Below are positions 54,368 through 63,957 of a stretch of DNA of 64,000 bases, in pieces. The notes below the pieces were generated by a model that was given only the letters and a program-made list of their open reading frames with translations, did no database searches and was not told the DNA's origin. The DNA comes from Acidobacteriota bacterium (lineage in GTDB: Bacteria; Acidobacteriota; Vicinamibacteria; Fen-336). Within the stretch, counting starts at the first letter, position 1, and each line of letters begins with the position of its first letter. The translations under genes and the position numbers were made by a program. The DNA is taken from contig JAJDNS010000152.1 of the NCBI GenBank assembly GCA_022340585.1, positions 1 through 64,000 of the forward strand. Reading direction: 5' to 3'.

Positions 54368-56125
54368 TCACTTCTCCGCTTCGCGGCGCTCCGGGTCGCG
54401 GAGAAGCTTGGGTGTCGCAATGAGCGCTCCCCCGTAGAGGGCAAAGGAGACGAACAGCGTCACCGGCCGCCCGTGGGGGAGGTCGCCCACCAGCAGGCCC
54501 AGCCCGCCGCCGATCAGAGCCGGGTAGACCAGCCAGGTCAGCTCGGGCCGACTCCAGCGCCGGCCCGCCCACGCCAGGAGGACCGCGAGGCCCGCGAGCG
54601 CGGCCGTCCGACTCGTGGCGAGGAACGCGGCGTCGGCCGAGGCCCCCGGGGCGCGCGCCAGCAGGCCGGCCAGACCCCGGGCCACGAGGCCGCCCGCGAA
54701 CAGCGCGATCAGGGCGGCCACGCCGGCCTGCGGGAGCAGGGAGTTCCAGCGCGCGCCCGGCCGGCAGGTACGGGCGAGAACGAAGTAGGCCAGGGCCGTG
54801 ACGACCCCGACCGCCACGCCGAGAGCCGTGACGTCACCCCAGGGCCCCGTCCCGTCGGCGAGCAGACCGTCCGTGGCCGCCCGAAGCAGGCCCGCCGTCC
54901 CGGCGGCCATGGCCAGGTAGACCGCGGCGTGAAGGCGCAGGGTGACTCGCATGAAACGTCCGCCGAGCCAGGCCGCCGCCAACCCCAGTCCGGCCCAGGC
55001 GATGGCGGCGTGCGAGGGTCCCAGTACCAGAAACACGCCGGCGAGCGTGAGCAGCCCGGCGAACGACGTGTAGACGTAGAAGTTCCATCCCACGCCCTCC
55101 CGCCGTTCGAGGAAGGCGAAGGCGGCCCCATAGCAGGCGGCGCCGAGGAGCAGGCCGACGGCGCCTACGGCCAGGGTCGCCACCCCGGTGAACCCCACCA
55201 CCCGGAGAGTGCCCCCGAAGCCCACGAGCAGGGCGACCGCGATCTGGATCACCTCGAAGACACGGACGTCGCGGCCCCGCCTGAGGGTGCGGACGGCAAC
55301 GCTCACGAGGTACACCGCGGGCAGCGTGAGACCCACGAGCATCACCCCTCCCGTGGCCAGTGGCGGGTAGCCGGGCGGGAGCCCGCCCGGGCGGACGGCC
55401 ACGAGGACCGTCTGGAGAACCGCCAGGTCGAGAACCAGGGCCGTCGGCCACCGCAGGGCGAGCCAGCGGTCCCGCTGGGCGGTGCGCTCGACGAGAGTGG
55501 CAACGAGGAGGAGTGACCCCGTGAAGGTCACGAGATCGTGGGTGGCCTGAAGCAGGGCGAATGCGGTCGCGAGCCCGAGGAGCCCGTGGACCCAGGCGAT
55601 CCCGTCGAGGCGGTGGCGCCACGCCACGGCCAGGCCCAGAGCCACCAGGACGGGCACGAGAACGGCGGCCGCGCGCGGGCCGAGGAGGCCGAACCGGGCC
55701 GTCGTCTCCCAGATGAGGGGGTAGGCGATCATCGCGGTGGCAGCGCCGTGGAACGCGGCGCTCTGGCGGCGCCCCCGCGCGGCGGCCCGGTCGGCTGCGA
55801 TGAGCCACAGTCCGGCGTAGCCGAGCCCGGCAATCGCGCCGGTGAGGGCCGGAACGGCCCCCGCCTCGGTGACGGCGCGCATGAGATACGCGCCCCCGAG
55901 GGTCATCAGCGTTCGCCCCACCAGACCCACCGCCCCCGCCAGCCACGCGGTGCGGGGAGTGGCGGACTCGCCGTCTGCCGCTGGGCTGGGGGCCGTCTGC
56001 GGTGGCCCCTCCTGTCTCGCGACCGGGGTCCGGCCCTCGAGGCGGTCCAGGCGTTCGCGCACCTGCACCAGCTCTCCGAGCATGTCTTCGAGTCGGGCCT
56101 CCAGATCGGCGAGACGGTCCCCCAT
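54368..56125 (-). CDS. DUF2339-type multi-spanning membrane protein
   Basis: A 585-residue protein. A short coiled coil at the N-terminus (GDRLADLEARLEDMLGELVQVRERLDRLEG) precedes about 16-18 hydrophobic helices with Gly/Ala-rich sequence. This layout resembles DUF2339 proteins; no enzymatic motif is visible. The ATG at 56125 was chosen over an upstream in-frame ATG because the extra sequence is antisense to the apbE promoter. Its stop lies 70 bp from the Rieske gene on the same strand, so co-transcription is possible. Confidence 0.75.
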   Translation of the reverse strand: MGDRLADLEARLEDMLGELVQVRERLDRLEGRTPVARQEGPPQTAPSPAADGESATPRTAWLAGAVGLVGRTLMTLGGAYLMRAVTEAGAVPALTGAIAGLGYAGLWLIAADRAAARGRRQSAAFHGAATAMIAYPLIWETTARFGLLGPRAAAVLVPVLVALGLAVAWRHRLDGIAWVHGLLGLATAFALLQATHDLVTFTGSLLLVATLVERTAQRDRWLALRWPTALVLDLAVLQTVLVAVRPGGLPPGYPPLATGGVMLVGLTLPAVYLVSVAVRTLRRGRDVRVFEVIQIAVALLVGFGGTLRVVGFTGVATLAVGAVGLLLGAACYGAAFAFLERREGVGWNFYVYTSFAGLLTLAGVFLVLGPSHAAIAWAGLGLAAAWLGGRFMRVTLRLHAAVYLAMAAGTAGLLRAATDGLLADGTGPWGDVTALGVAVGVVTALAYFVLARTCRPGARWNSLLPQAGVAALIALFAGGLVARGLAGLLARAPGASADAAFLATSRTAALAGLAVLLAWAGRRWSRPELTWLVYPALIGGGLGLLVGDLPHGRPVTLFVSFALYGGALIATPKLLRDPERREAEK

Positions 56126-56205
56126 GGCGAACCCCCACCGGAATTCTACTCGCCCGCTCGTGCGCCCGCGCGTCGGGAACGCTTTTTCGATACACTCGCC
56201 GCGGT

Positions 56206-57252
56206 TTGCGCGTCCGTGTCCTCCCTTCCATCCTGGCGGTGACGCTGCTCGCGATCGCGGCAGCGGCACCGGGGGAGGAGCGAGAGACCGTCGCCGTCTT
56301 CTCCGGTCCCACCATGGGGACGCGCTACACGGTGAGGGTGGTGGCGGCCCCCCTCGACGACGACGAGCGGAACCGGATCCAGATGGCGATCGAGGCCGAG
56401 CTGGCGCTCGCCGACCGACTCCTGTCGACGTGGGATGAGGAGTCGGAGCTGTCGCGCTTCAACGCCCAGGAGTCGACCGAGCCCATATCACTGGCCCCCG
56501 AGACCATCAGCCTCCTCCAGATCGCCCGCGAGGTGGGCCGGCTCTCGGGCGGGGCCTTCGACGTCACCGTGGGCCCCCTCGTCCAGGCGTGGGGCTTCGG
56601 TCCCGCGGGCACTCCCCCCCAGCCGCCTTCGGCGGCGGCCCTGGCGGCGGCGCGGAGGCGTGTGGGGCAGGACCTCCTGCTCCTCGACGCCGGGGCCGGG
56701 ACCGTCGCCAAGACACGCCCCGACGTGGCCTGTGACCTCTCCGCGCTCGCGCCGGGCTGGACCGCCGACCGCATCGCCGCCGCCCTCGACGACCTCGGCC
56801 ACCGTCGTTGCATCGTGGACGTCGGAGGGGAGGTCGTGGCGAGGGGTCGGCGCGTCGACGGGACGCGCTGGCGCGTCGCCGTCGAGTCTCCCGGACGGCC
56901 GCGGGAGAGCGCGACGGTGCTGGCCCTCGAGGACATGGCGGTTGCCACCTCGGGCGACTACCGCAACGCCTGGGTCGACGAGGAGGGTCGGCGCCGGAGC
57001 CACCTGATCGATCCACGGACGGGGGAGCCGGTGGCTCTCGGGCTGGCCTCGGTCACCGTGGTTCACCGGGAGGGGGTCTGGGCGGACGCCCTCGCCACTG
57101 CGCTCCTCGTCATGGGACCGGACGCGGCGTGGGAGCTGGCCACCGAACGGGGGCTGGCGGTGCGGCTGGTCGCCCGAGCGGAGGACGGGACCTACTCCGC
57201 CGCGACCACGCCTCGGTTCGAGGCCCTGGAGTGGGCGGGACCGGAGGAGTGA
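56206..57252 (+). CDS. apbE: FAD:protein FMN transferase, ApbE family
   Basis: A 348-residue protein with a signal peptide (SILAVTLLAIAAAAPGEE). It has the ApbE sequence FSGPTMGTRYTVRVVA, the ADRLLSTWDEESELSRFN segment, the SGGAFDVTVGPLVQAWGF core, the CDLSALAPGWTADRIAAALDDLG FAD-binding region and VATSGDYRNAW plus SHLIDPRTGEPV near the end. It attaches FMN to Thr in target proteins of periplasmic electron-transfer systems. The likely start is TTG 56206, placed 10 nt after TACACT; no ribosome site is visible. Divergent from the DUF2339-type gene. No flavin-receiving protein (RnfG/NqrC type) is visible in the window. Confidence 0.9.
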   Translation: MRVRVLPSILAVTLLAIAAAAPGEERETVAVFSGPTMGTRYTVRVVAAPLDDDERNRIQMAIEAELALADRLLSTWDEESELSRFNAQESTEPISLAPETISLLQIAREVGRLSGGAFDVTVGPLVQAWGFGPAGTPPQPPSAAALAAARRRVGQDLLLLDAGAGTVAKTRPDVACDLSALAPGWTADRIAAALDDLGHRRCIVDVGGEVVARGRRVDGTRWRVAVESPGRPRESATVLALEDMAVATSGDYRNAWVDEEGRRRSHLIDPRTGEPVALGLASVTVVHREGVWADALATALLVMGPDAAWELATERGLAVRLVARAEDGTYSAATTPRFEALEWAGPEE

Positions 57253-57359
57253 CGCCGGGCGGCTCCGGCCCGATCGACCGGGCCGCGCCGGTCGTCGTCG
57301 CCATGGCCTCGAGGTAGTCGAGGGCGGGTCATTCCGGGTATGCTTCGTCAGGTCCCGAG

Positions 57360-57809
57360 ATGAGCGAAGAGAGACGGATGCCCTGCGTGGAGTTCGACTC
57401 GGACCGGCTCGATCCCCGTCTGAGGCTGGAGGTGTCGGGGCAGGTCGAGGCCATCTCCCCCGCGGTGGACGAGGTGCTCGGCGTCATCGACCGGATGGGG
57501 TGTGCGGCGGGCAAGGAGTTCGAGGTCGAGACCTCGGTGCGAGAGGCCCTGGCCAACGCGATCCGCCACGGCTGCCGGCGCGATCCCGAGAAGAAGGTCC
57601 AGGTCTGTGTGGCCTGCGATGACACCCGGGGCATGCTGATCGTGGTCCGGGACCCCGGGCCGGGGTTCGACGTGGAGAGCATCCCCAGTCCGGTGGAAGG
57701 GGAGAACCTGTTCTCCCAGGGGGGGCGGGGCATCTTCCTCATCAACCAGCTCATGGACGAGGTTGCCTTCCACGAGGGCGGCACCGAGATCCGGATGCGC
57801 AAGCGGTGA
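57360..57809 (+). CDS. RsbW-like anti-sigma serine kinase (HATPase domain)
   Basis: A 149-residue protein with the HATPase fold of anti-sigma kinases: ETSVREALANAIRHGC (N box), VVRDPGPGFDVESI (G1) and GGRGIFLINQLMDEV (G2). Such proteins bind ATP, phosphorylate an anti-sigma antagonist and hold a sigma factor. No sigma or antagonist gene lies beside it. ATG 57360 is taken as start; ATG 57378 is an alternative. Confidence 0.9.
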   Translation: MSEERRMPCVEFDSDRLDPRLRLEVSGQVEAISPAVDEVLGVIDRMGCAAGKEFEVETSVREALANAIRHGCRRDPEKKVQVCVACDDTRGMLIVVRDPGPGFDVESIPSPVEGENLFSQGGRGIFLINQLMDEVAFHEGGTEIRMRKR

Positions 57810-57820
57810 AGAGGGATGGC

Positions 57821-57883
57821 ATGAGAGCCGTCGTCGCGTGGGTCGTTCCCGACCTCGTCCGTCAGATTTCCCTCGCTCCGTGA
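57821..57883 (+). CDS. Possible 20-residue leader peptide before the eight-haem cytochrome
   Basis: ATG at 57821, preceded by GAGGG, opens 21 codons whose TGA (57881-57883) overlaps the GTG start (57880-57882) of the cytochrome gene. The product has the form of a short hydrophobic peptide (VVAWVVPDLV). It may only couple translation or may be chance. Confidence 0.3.
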   Translation: MRAVVAWVVPDLVRQISLAP

Positions 57884-60207
57884 CCCCCACCGCTCGCCGG
57901 CGCGTCCTCGCCCTCGTCGCCCTCGTCGCCGGGGGCCTCGTGGCTGCGGTCGTCTGGTGGCTTCCCGGTCCCCGTGACACGGCGCCGTCGATCACCGCTC
58001 CCGCCCTGCGGTACGTGGGCGTCGATGGCTGCGCCCGCTGCCACGCGGAGGAGACCGAGCGGTGGCGGGGTTCGCACCACGACCTCGCCATGCAGGAGGC
58101 CACCGAGGCGACGGTACTCGGAGACTTCGAGGGTGCCGAGTTCACCTACAACGGCGTCACGTCCCGGTTCTTCCGGAAGGACGATGCCTTCTTCGTGAAC
58201 ACCGACGGACCCGACGGGGCACTCGCTGACTACGAGATCGACTACGTCTTCGGATTCACCCCCCTCCAGCAGTACCTGGTCCCGCTCCCGGACGGCCGCC
58301 ACCAGGCCCTGGGTATCGCCTGGGACACCCGTCCCGCCGAGGACGGGGGGCAGCGCTGGTTCCACCTGTACCCCGGTGAAGGAGTCGATCACCGCGACGT
58401 GCTTCACTGGACGAAGCTCTCGCAGAGCTGGGACTCCCAGTGCGCGGAGTGCCACTCCACCAACCTCCGCAAGAACTACCGTCCCTGGGAGGACCGCTTC
58501 GGTACCACCTTCTCCGAGATCGACGTCTCCTGCGAGGCCTGTCACGGTCCCGGCTCCCGCCACGTCACCTGGGCCGAGGAGGCGGAGGCCCGCGGCCGCG
58601 AGGCCGAGGGGGACCCGGACCTGGTGGTGCGATTCGACGAGCGACGGGGCCGCAGCTGGAAGATGGACATGGAGCGGGGGATCGCCATTCCGAAGGAGGC
58701 GGCGGAGTTCCGCGTCGAGAACGAGATGTGCGCGCGGTGCCACGCGCGCCGGGGGCTGCTCACCGAGGACTATCTCCCGGGGCAGCTCCTGGCCCAGACC
58801 CACCATCCGGCCCTTCTCGAGGAGGGCCTCTACTACGCCGACGGGCAGATGGAAGACGAGGTCTACAACTGGGGCTCGTTCCTCCAGAGCAAGATGTACG
58901 CAAGGGGGATCACCTGCGCCGACTGCCACGACGCCCACTCGGCGAAGGTGAAGATATCCAACGACGACGTGTGCTCGTCGTGCCATCAGCCTGAGCGCTT
59001 CGCGACCCGGGAGCACCACTTCCACGATCCCGAGAGGGAAGGGGCGTCCTGCGTGGCCTGCCACATGCGCACCGAGACGTACATGGTCATCGACCCCCGC
59101 CACGACCACTCGCTGCGTGCTCCGCGCCCGGACCTCACCCTCTCCCTCGGTACGCCCAACGCGTGCAACGACTGCCACCGCGACAAATCCGCGCGCTGGT
59201 CCCAGCGGGCGGTGGAGCGGTGGTACCCGGAGGGCCAGTGGACGAAGCCGCACTTCGGCCAGGTGCTCGAGGCCGGCCGCACCCTCCAGCCCGGGGGCGA
59301 GGAGGCGCTCGTCGCCCTTGCCGGTGACGCCGAGCTGCCGGCCATCGTCCGGGCGACGGCGGTGACCCTTCTTCCGGGCTTTGCCGGGCCCGCCTCGCGG
59401 CGGGCCATCGAGCAGGCGGTGGGCGACCCCGAGCATCTCGTGCGCCTCGGCGCCGCCTCCGCCCTCGAGGTGTTCGAGCCCCGGGAGCGGCTGCGCGTGG
59501 GAGCGCAGTTACTCAACGACCCCGTCCGCGCGGTGCGAGTCGAGGCGGCGATGCCCCTGGCCGACGTGCCCCCGGAGGCGATGACCCGGGCGCAGCGTGT
59601 CGCCTTCGACCGTGTTCTCGGGGAGTTCATCGGGGCCCAGTGGGCAAACGCGGAGCGGCCGGAAGCCCACGTGAACCTGGGCCTGATGCACATGAAGCGA
59701 GGGGACCTCGAGGCCGCACGCCGGTCCTACGAAGCGGCCCTGCGCGTCGGCCCCTGGTTCGTGCCGGCCTACGCCAACCTCGCCGATCTCCTGCGCGTGC
59801 AGGACCGGGACGACGAAGGGGAGAGGGTGCTGCGGGAGGGGCTCGAGACTCAACCCGCGAGCGCGGCTCTGCATCACGCCCTCGGTCTCCTCCTCGTTCG
59901 TGAGAAGAGGCTCGACGAGGCGATCGCGGAGCTGCGCCGAGCGGCGGAGCTGGCCCCGGCCGATCCCCAGATCGCCTACGTCCTGGCCATCGGCCTCAAC
60001 TCCACGGGAGAGACGGAGGAGGCCCTCGCCGTTCTGGAGGCCGCTCACGAGAGGAGCCCCGCCGTCCGGCCGCTGCTCGTGGCGCTGGTGACCCTCAACC
60101 GTGACCGCGGCGCGCTCGACGAGGCGCGGTCCTGGGCGCGCAAGCTCGTCGAGCTGTCGCCGGAGGACGGCGCGGCCCGGCGCCTCCTGGCCGAGCTGGG
60201 TGGATAG
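57880..60207 (+). CDS. Eight-haem cytochrome c554-like protein fused to helical-repeat and TPR tail
   Basis: A 775-residue exported protein. A membrane-spanning signal (VLALVALVAGGLVAAVVWWL) is followed by eight CXXCH motifs at C51, C188, C218, C284, C346, C365, C391 and C429. The haem part, with WRGSHHDLAM and WDSQCAECHSTN, resembles cytochrome c554/multihaem oxidoreductase-type proteins. Residues about 470-570 look like HEAT-type repeats (ALAGDAELPAIVRATAVTLLPG, DPEHLVRLGAASALEVFEP) and about 590-775 like TPRs (AHVNLGLMHMKRGDLEAARRSYEAAL, HHALGLLLVREKRLDEAIAELRRA). The start is GTG 57880, overlapping a short reading frame. The tail may dock partner proteins. Enzymatic role unknown. Confidence 0.9.
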   Translation: MTPTARRRVLALVALVAGGLVAAVVWWLPGPRDTAPSITAPALRYVGVDGCARCHAEETERWRGSHHDLAMQEATEATVLGDFEGAEFTYNGVTSRFFRKDDAFFVNTDGPDGALADYEIDYVFGFTPLQQYLVPLPDGRHQALGIAWDTRPAEDGGQRWFHLYPGEGVDHRDVLHWTKLSQSWDSQCAECHSTNLRKNYRPWEDRFGTTFSEIDVSCEACHGPGSRHVTWAEEAEARGREAEGDPDLVVRFDERRGRSWKMDMERGIAIPKEAAEFRVENEMCARCHARRGLLTEDYLPGQLLAQTHHPALLEEGLYYADGQMEDEVYNWGSFLQSKMYARGITCADCHDAHSAKVKISNDDVCSSCHQPERFATREHHFHDPEREGASCVACHMRTETYMVIDPRHDHSLRAPRPDLTLSLGTPNACNDCHRDKSARWSQRAVERWYPEGQWTKPHFGQVLEAGRTLQPGGEEALVALAGDAELPAIVRATAVTLLPGFAGPASRRAIEQAVGDPEHLVRLGAASALEVFEPRERLRVGAQLLNDPVRAVRVEAAMPLADVPPEAMTRAQRVAFDRVLGEFIGAQWANAERPEAHVNLGLMHMKRGDLEAARRSYEAALRVGPWFVPAYANLADLLRVQDRDDEGERVLREGLETQPASAALHHALGLLLVREKRLDEAIAELRRAAELAPADPQIAYVLAIGLNSTGETEEALAVLEAAHERSPAVRPLLVALVTLNRDRGALDEARSWARKLVELSPEDGAARRLLAELGG

Positions 60208-60251
60208 CCTCGTCCCGGCCGGGTGCGAACGAATCCAGGGAGGAGGAGGCC

Positions 60252-60689
60252 ATGGCCGTCGATCCCGCGGCGACCCGCACCTGGGCCGAGCAGAACCGAG
60301 CGGCCTGGGACTTGGGGCGCCTCGTCGAGATGCACGAGGGGAAGCCGGTCCAGGTCGGCTACACCCTCACCCTCTACGCACGGGTACCCACCGAGATCCC
60401 GCCCTCACCCCAGAGGCGGGAGGCGGTGATCGACACCTGGGACCGGCTGCGCGAGATCGCGGACTCGCTGGTAGCGCAGGAGCCGGCGGGAACCGAGATC
60501 CTGGTGGGTCCCTACGACGCCGAAGAGCGCTTCCGACGAGAGAATGGCTTCACACCGGAGGTCTCGCTCGAGGCCCGGATCATCCACGCGAAGGACTACT
60601 TCGAACCCGTGGACGACGAGGCCCGTGAGCGGCTCCGTCCCCTCGAGGAGAGGCTGCGCGAGCTGGGCCTCCGCCCCGGGCACTGGTGA
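60252..60689 (+). CDS. Small protein of unknown function
   Basis: A 145-residue acidic, soluble protein with no transmembrane or signal segment. Strong Shine-Dalgarno (GGGAGGAGGAGG) before the ATG. The sequence is helix-rich ([38 protein letters not shown]) with a beta-like part ([14 protein letters not shown]). I do not recognise a family. It lies 45 bp after the eight-haem cytochrome gene on the same strand. Confidence 0.8.
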   Translation: MAVDPAATRTWAEQNRAAWDLGRLVEMHEGKPVQVGYTLTLYARVPTEIPPSPQRREAVIDTWDRLREIADSLVAQEPAGTEILVGPYDAEERFRRENGFTPEVSLEARIIHAKDYFEPVDDEARERLRPLEERLRELGLRPGHW

Positions 60690-60702
60690 CCCCAGGGTGG
60701 GT

Positions 60703-62031
60703 TCAGTACGCGCCGACGAGCTGCCGCCAGGGGTCGCCCTCGTACGGGCGAGGGAGGACCGCGCGACGCTGGGCCTGGACCTCCGCCTCGGCCGCTGCCC
60801 GTCCGCTGCAGTGGCCGGTCCTCAGGAACTGGAGCGCCTCGGCCAGGGAGCCCTCGCCGGGGTCGGCGATCTGACGGTTCAGATCGTCGGGGGCCGCGCA
60901 GTTCGCGGGAATGCCGTTGAAGTAGTCCGCCTCACCCTCGGCGTTCTCGGTGGCGAAGGCGACGGGGAAGAGGACCTTCTCGCAGAAGTCGAACCCGTAC
61001 TGCCCGACCGGCTTGCCGAAGGTCCGGGCCCCGACCACGGTCACGTTCATGAACGGGCGAAGGCTGTTGATGACGAGCTCGCTCGCCGAGGCCGAGCTCC
61101 CGGTGGCGATGACCACGAGACGGGGCAGGTCGAGGGCGTTGGGCTTGCTCTCGAAGCTGACGGTCTCGTCGTTCGCCGTCTTCTTGTCGTTGTGACGGAA
61201 CTTCACGAAGATCCGTCCGGCCGTTCCCTCGCCGCCGATCAGGCTCGCGAGGTGCTGGGCGACCGAGACCAGACCCCCGCCGTTGTAGCGCAGGTCGAGG
61301 ACGAGGTCGGTGGCGCCGTCGGCCCGCAGCCGGTCGAAGGCCCGGTTCAGCGCCTCGGTGGAGGGCGTCACGAAGTTGCGGAAGAAGATGTAGCCCGCCC
61401 GGGAGCCCCCGTTGTCGAAGACCCGGGTCGCCGACACGGTGGGAATCGTCACCAGCCGCTTGGTGACCGTGGCCTCGCGCTCCGGGCCGCCCGGGCTGCG
61501 CCAGCCCAGGGTCAGGCTGAAGCCGATCTCTGCCGGACCGAGGGCGTCGTTCAGCTGGCCGCTCTGGAGAAGCGCGGCCACCGAGCGGCCGTCGATGGTC
61601 AGCATGTAGTCGCCACGGGCGAGGCCGGCGGCGGCCGCCGGCCCCCCGGGGAAGACCTGGCTCACCCGGAGCTCGGTGGTGCCCGTCTGCCGGAAGGAGA
61701 GCCCGATCCCGATGAACTGGCTGTCCGAGTAGAAGGCGTCGGTGGCCGCCTGGGAGCCGATGTAGCTGAACGACGAATCCCGGGGCAGGTACCGCACGGC
61801 CTGGAGATAGGCCTCCGGCGAGTCGAAACCGGCGGGGTCGGGGTCCGGGAGCTGCTGGTACCAGAGGTACCACTCCTGCAGCGTGTCGCGGACGAAGTTC
61901 ACCTGACCGAGCGTCCCGCACTCACCGCCGGCGGTGGGCTCGGGGGTCGACGAGGTCGTCGGGCTCGAGGAGTCGCCTCCGCAGGCGGCGAGGGCGAGGA
62001 TCAGGGCGAATGCCGGGGCACGGTTTCTCAC
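60703..62031 (-). CDS. S41-family C-terminal processing peptidase, lipoprotein
   Basis: A 442-residue protein with a lipobox (LALAACGGD). After a Ser/Thr-rich linker there is a PDZ-like domain (about 100-180; [23 protein letters not shown]) and the tail-specific protease core with [13 protein letters not shown], catalytic Ser in [11 protein letters not shown] and Lys in TFGKPVGQY. It would process or degrade extracytoplasmic proteins. It converges with the small unknown gene, and its promoter (TGCTAACGT, 62050-62058) and GGAGG site are clear. Confidence 0.93.
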   Translation of the reverse strand: MRNRAPAFALILALAACGGDSSSPTTSSTPEPTAGGECGTLGQVNFVRDTLQEWYLWYQQLPDPDPAGFDSPEAYLQAVRYLPRDSSFSYIGSQAATDAFYSDSQFIGIGLSFRQTGTTELRVSQVFPGGPAAAAGLARGDYMLTIDGRSVAALLQSGQLNDALGPAEIGFSLTLGWRSPGGPEREATVTKRLVTIPTVSATRVFDNGGSRAGYIFFRNFVTPSTEALNRAFDRLRADGATDLVLDLRYNGGGLVSVAQHLASLIGGEGTAGRIFVKFRHNDKKTANDETVSFESKPNALDLPRLVVIATGSSASASELVINSLRPFMNVTVVGARTFGKPVGQYGFDFCEKVLFPVAFATENAEGEADYFNGIPANCAAPDDLNRQIADPGEGSLAEALQFLRTGHCSGRAAAEAEVQAQRRAVLPRPYEGDPWRQLVGAY

Positions 62032-62049
62032 GGACAGACCTCCGTCTCG

Positions 62050-62058
62050 ACGTTAGCA
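62050..62058 (-). promoter_or_regulatory. Extended -10 box TGCTAACGT before the S41 peptidase gene
   Basis: Minus-strand box about 20 nt before the start at 62031, followed by a GGAGG ribosome site. A neighbouring hairpin, CGGTGCGC/GCGCACCG (62065-62088), lies between this and the pgi promoter. Confidence 0.45.
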
Positions 62059-62085
62059 CAGCCCCGGTGCGCGGCGTTGTGCGCA

Positions 62086-62128
62086 CCGTCAACCGGCCGT
62101 CAACGAATGTCACTCGCACCGGTACAAT
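62086..62128 (+). promoter_or_regulatory. Promoter region of pgi
   Basis: TACAAT (62123-62128) is a good -10 box. CCGTCAAC is repeated at 62086-62093 and 62097-62104, 11 bp apart on one face of the helix, where a -35 box would lie, and could be an activator site. Confidence 0.45.
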
Positions 62129-62160
62129 GCGGGTTCGGCCCGGCCGGCCGAGGAGGTGCC

Positions 62161-63756
62161 ATGACCCCGAGCGAGCTCTGGAAGCACTACAAGGCGCTGC
62201 TGTTCGACGACCCCACTCTCGGGGTGCGGCTGGACCTGAGCCGCATGAACCTGGGGGCGCGCGCTCTGGAGGAGGGGGAGCCGGCCCTCCAGGCCGCCTA
62301 TTCGGCCATGGACGCCCTCGAGGCCGGGGGGGTGGCCAACCCCGACGAGAGCCGCATGGTGGGACACTACTGGCTGCGGGCGCCCGAGCTCGCGCCGAAC
62401 GCCGAGATCACGCGGGACATCCTGGAGACGCAGACGAGGATGCTGGAGTTCGCCGCACGTGTGCACGATGGCCGCGTGGCGCCCCCCCGAGCCGAGCGGT
62501 TTCGTCGACTGCTGGTGATCGGGATCGGGGGCTCGGCCCTGGGGCCGCAGCTCGTGGCCGACGCGCTGGGTGGCCCGGCCGATCCCCTCGCGCCCAGCTT
62601 CTTCGACAATACCGACCCCGACGGCTTCGACCGTGTCCTGGGAGGTCTGGGCGACACCCTCGCCGAGACCCTCGCCATCGTGATCTCCAAGTCGGGGGGC
62701 ACGGCGGAGACGCGCAACGGCATGCTCGAGGCCACGGCGGCGTGGCGGGCGCAGGGGCTCGACTTCGGGGCCCAGGCCGTGGCCGTCACCCGCGACGGCA
62801 GCGCCCTCGACCAGCACTCGCGGGAGCACGCGTTCATCGATCGGTTCCCGATGTGGGACTGGGTGGGGGGCCGCACCTCCGAGACGAGCGCGGTGGGCCT
62901 CCTGCCCGCCGCCCTGCAGGGCCTCGACGTCCGGGCGCTCCTCGACGGGGCAGCGGCCATGGACGAGGCCACCCGGCGCCACGACACGCGCCGCAACCCG
63001 GCGGCGCTCCTGGCCTGGGCCTGGTACGCGGTGGGGGAGGGGAGGGGCTCGAAGGCGATGGTGGTGCTGCCCTACCGGGACCGCCTGCTGCTGTTCAGCC
63101 GCTACCTTCAGCAGCTCGTCATGGAGTCCATCGGCAAGGAAAGGGACCTCGAAGGCCGGGTCGTCCACCAGGGTCTGACGGTCTACGGGAACAAGGGATC
63201 GACCGACCAGCACGCGTTCGTGCAGCAGCTCCGGGACGGGACCGCCGACTTCTTCGTCACCTTCGTGCGCGTCCTGCGTGACCGCGAAGGCCCTGGCACG
63301 GAGGTGGCGCCGGGAGCCACGAGCGGCGACTTCCTCGACGGCTTCCTCCTGGGGACGCGGCAGGCGCTCCACGAGAGCGGCCGCCCCTCCCTCACCCTCA
63401 CCCTCCCCGACATCTCCGCGCGAAGCCTGGGGATGCTCATCGCCCTCTACGAGAGGGCGGTGGGGCTCTACGCGAGCCTCATCGGCATCAACCCCTACCA
63501 CCAGCCCGGAGTCGAGGCCGGGAAGAAGGCGGCGGCGAGCGTTCTCGATCTCCAGCGACGCGCTCTCGAGGTCCTGGCCGGGAAGGGAAGGGAGGGGTCA
63601 ACCTGCGAGGAGCTGGCCGAGGCGATGGACGCCGCAGACGACGTGGAGACGGTCTTTCACATCCTCGAGCGCCTGGCCGCCAACCCGGAGCGGGGGGTGA
63701 GTCGGCGCCCCGGGAAGACCCCGTTCGACGCGGTGTACTCGGTGACGGAGCGCTGA
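62161..63756 (+). CDS. pgi: Glucose-6-phosphate isomerase
   Basis: A 531-residue enzyme interconverting glucose 6-phosphate and fructose 6-phosphate in the cytoplasm. [18 protein letters not shown] and [16 protein letters not shown] are the phosphate-binding segments; [20 protein letters not shown], the catalytic Glu in [10 protein letters not shown] and the His in [12 protein letters not shown] complete the active site. Near the C-terminus GVEAGKKAA supplies the final Lys. Length is typical of bacterial PGI. GAGGAGG lies before the ATG at 62161. Confidence 0.96.
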   Translation: MTPSELWKHYKALLFDDPTLGVRLDLSRMNLGARALEEGEPALQAAYSAMDALEAGGVANPDESRMVGHYWLRAPELAPNAEITRDILETQTRMLEFAARVHDGRVAPPRAERFRRLLVIGIGGSALGPQLVADALGGPADPLAPSFFDNTDPDGFDRVLGGLGDTLAETLAIVISKSGGTAETRNGMLEATAAWRAQGLDFGAQAVAVTRDGSALDQHSREHAFIDRFPMWDWVGGRTSETSAVGLLPAALQGLDVRALLDGAAAMDEATRRHDTRRNPAALLAWAWYAVGEGRGSKAMVVLPYRDRLLLFSRYLQQLVMESIGKERDLEGRVVHQGLTVYGNKGSTDQHAFVQQLRDGTADFFVTFVRVLRDREGPGTEVAPGATSGDFLDGFLLGTRQALHESGRPSLTLTLPDISARSLGMLIALYERAVGLYASLIGINPYHQPGVEAGKKAAASVLDLQRRALEVLAGKGREGSTCEELAEAMDAADDVETVFHILERLAANPERGVSRRPGKTPFDAVYSVTER

Positions 63757-63857
63757 CCCGCGACGGTGCGGTGCAGACGGCCGCTGCTTGACCCCCATGG
63801 CCCCCACCGTCACACTGGCCCCTCGTCACGCAGCAGGGCCGTGGTGCGGTGGGACAT

Positions 63858-63928
63858 GGGGTCAGGTCCTGTCGTCTTGCGTCGTGGCGACGTGAGGCAT
63901 CACGATGCAAGATGCAAGACCTGACCCC
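63858..63928. repeat. REP-like palindromic repeat, family A, copy 4 (complete)
   Basis: Perfect 11-bp inverted ends GGGGTCAGGTC (63858-63868) and GACCTGACCCC (63918-63928), with imperfect pairing continuing to about 28 bp per arm (CTTGCGTCGT against CACGATGCAAG). This is the best-preserved copy in the window. Confidence 0.75.
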
Positions 63929-63957
63929 TTTCCGTTGAGCCGGACGAATGGACTCCG

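Noticed and set aside
60544-62160. N-terminal extension of pgi to over 1000 codons
   Set aside because: It overlaps the S41 peptidase gene in antisense; ATG 62161 has a strong ribosome site and gives the normal PGI length.
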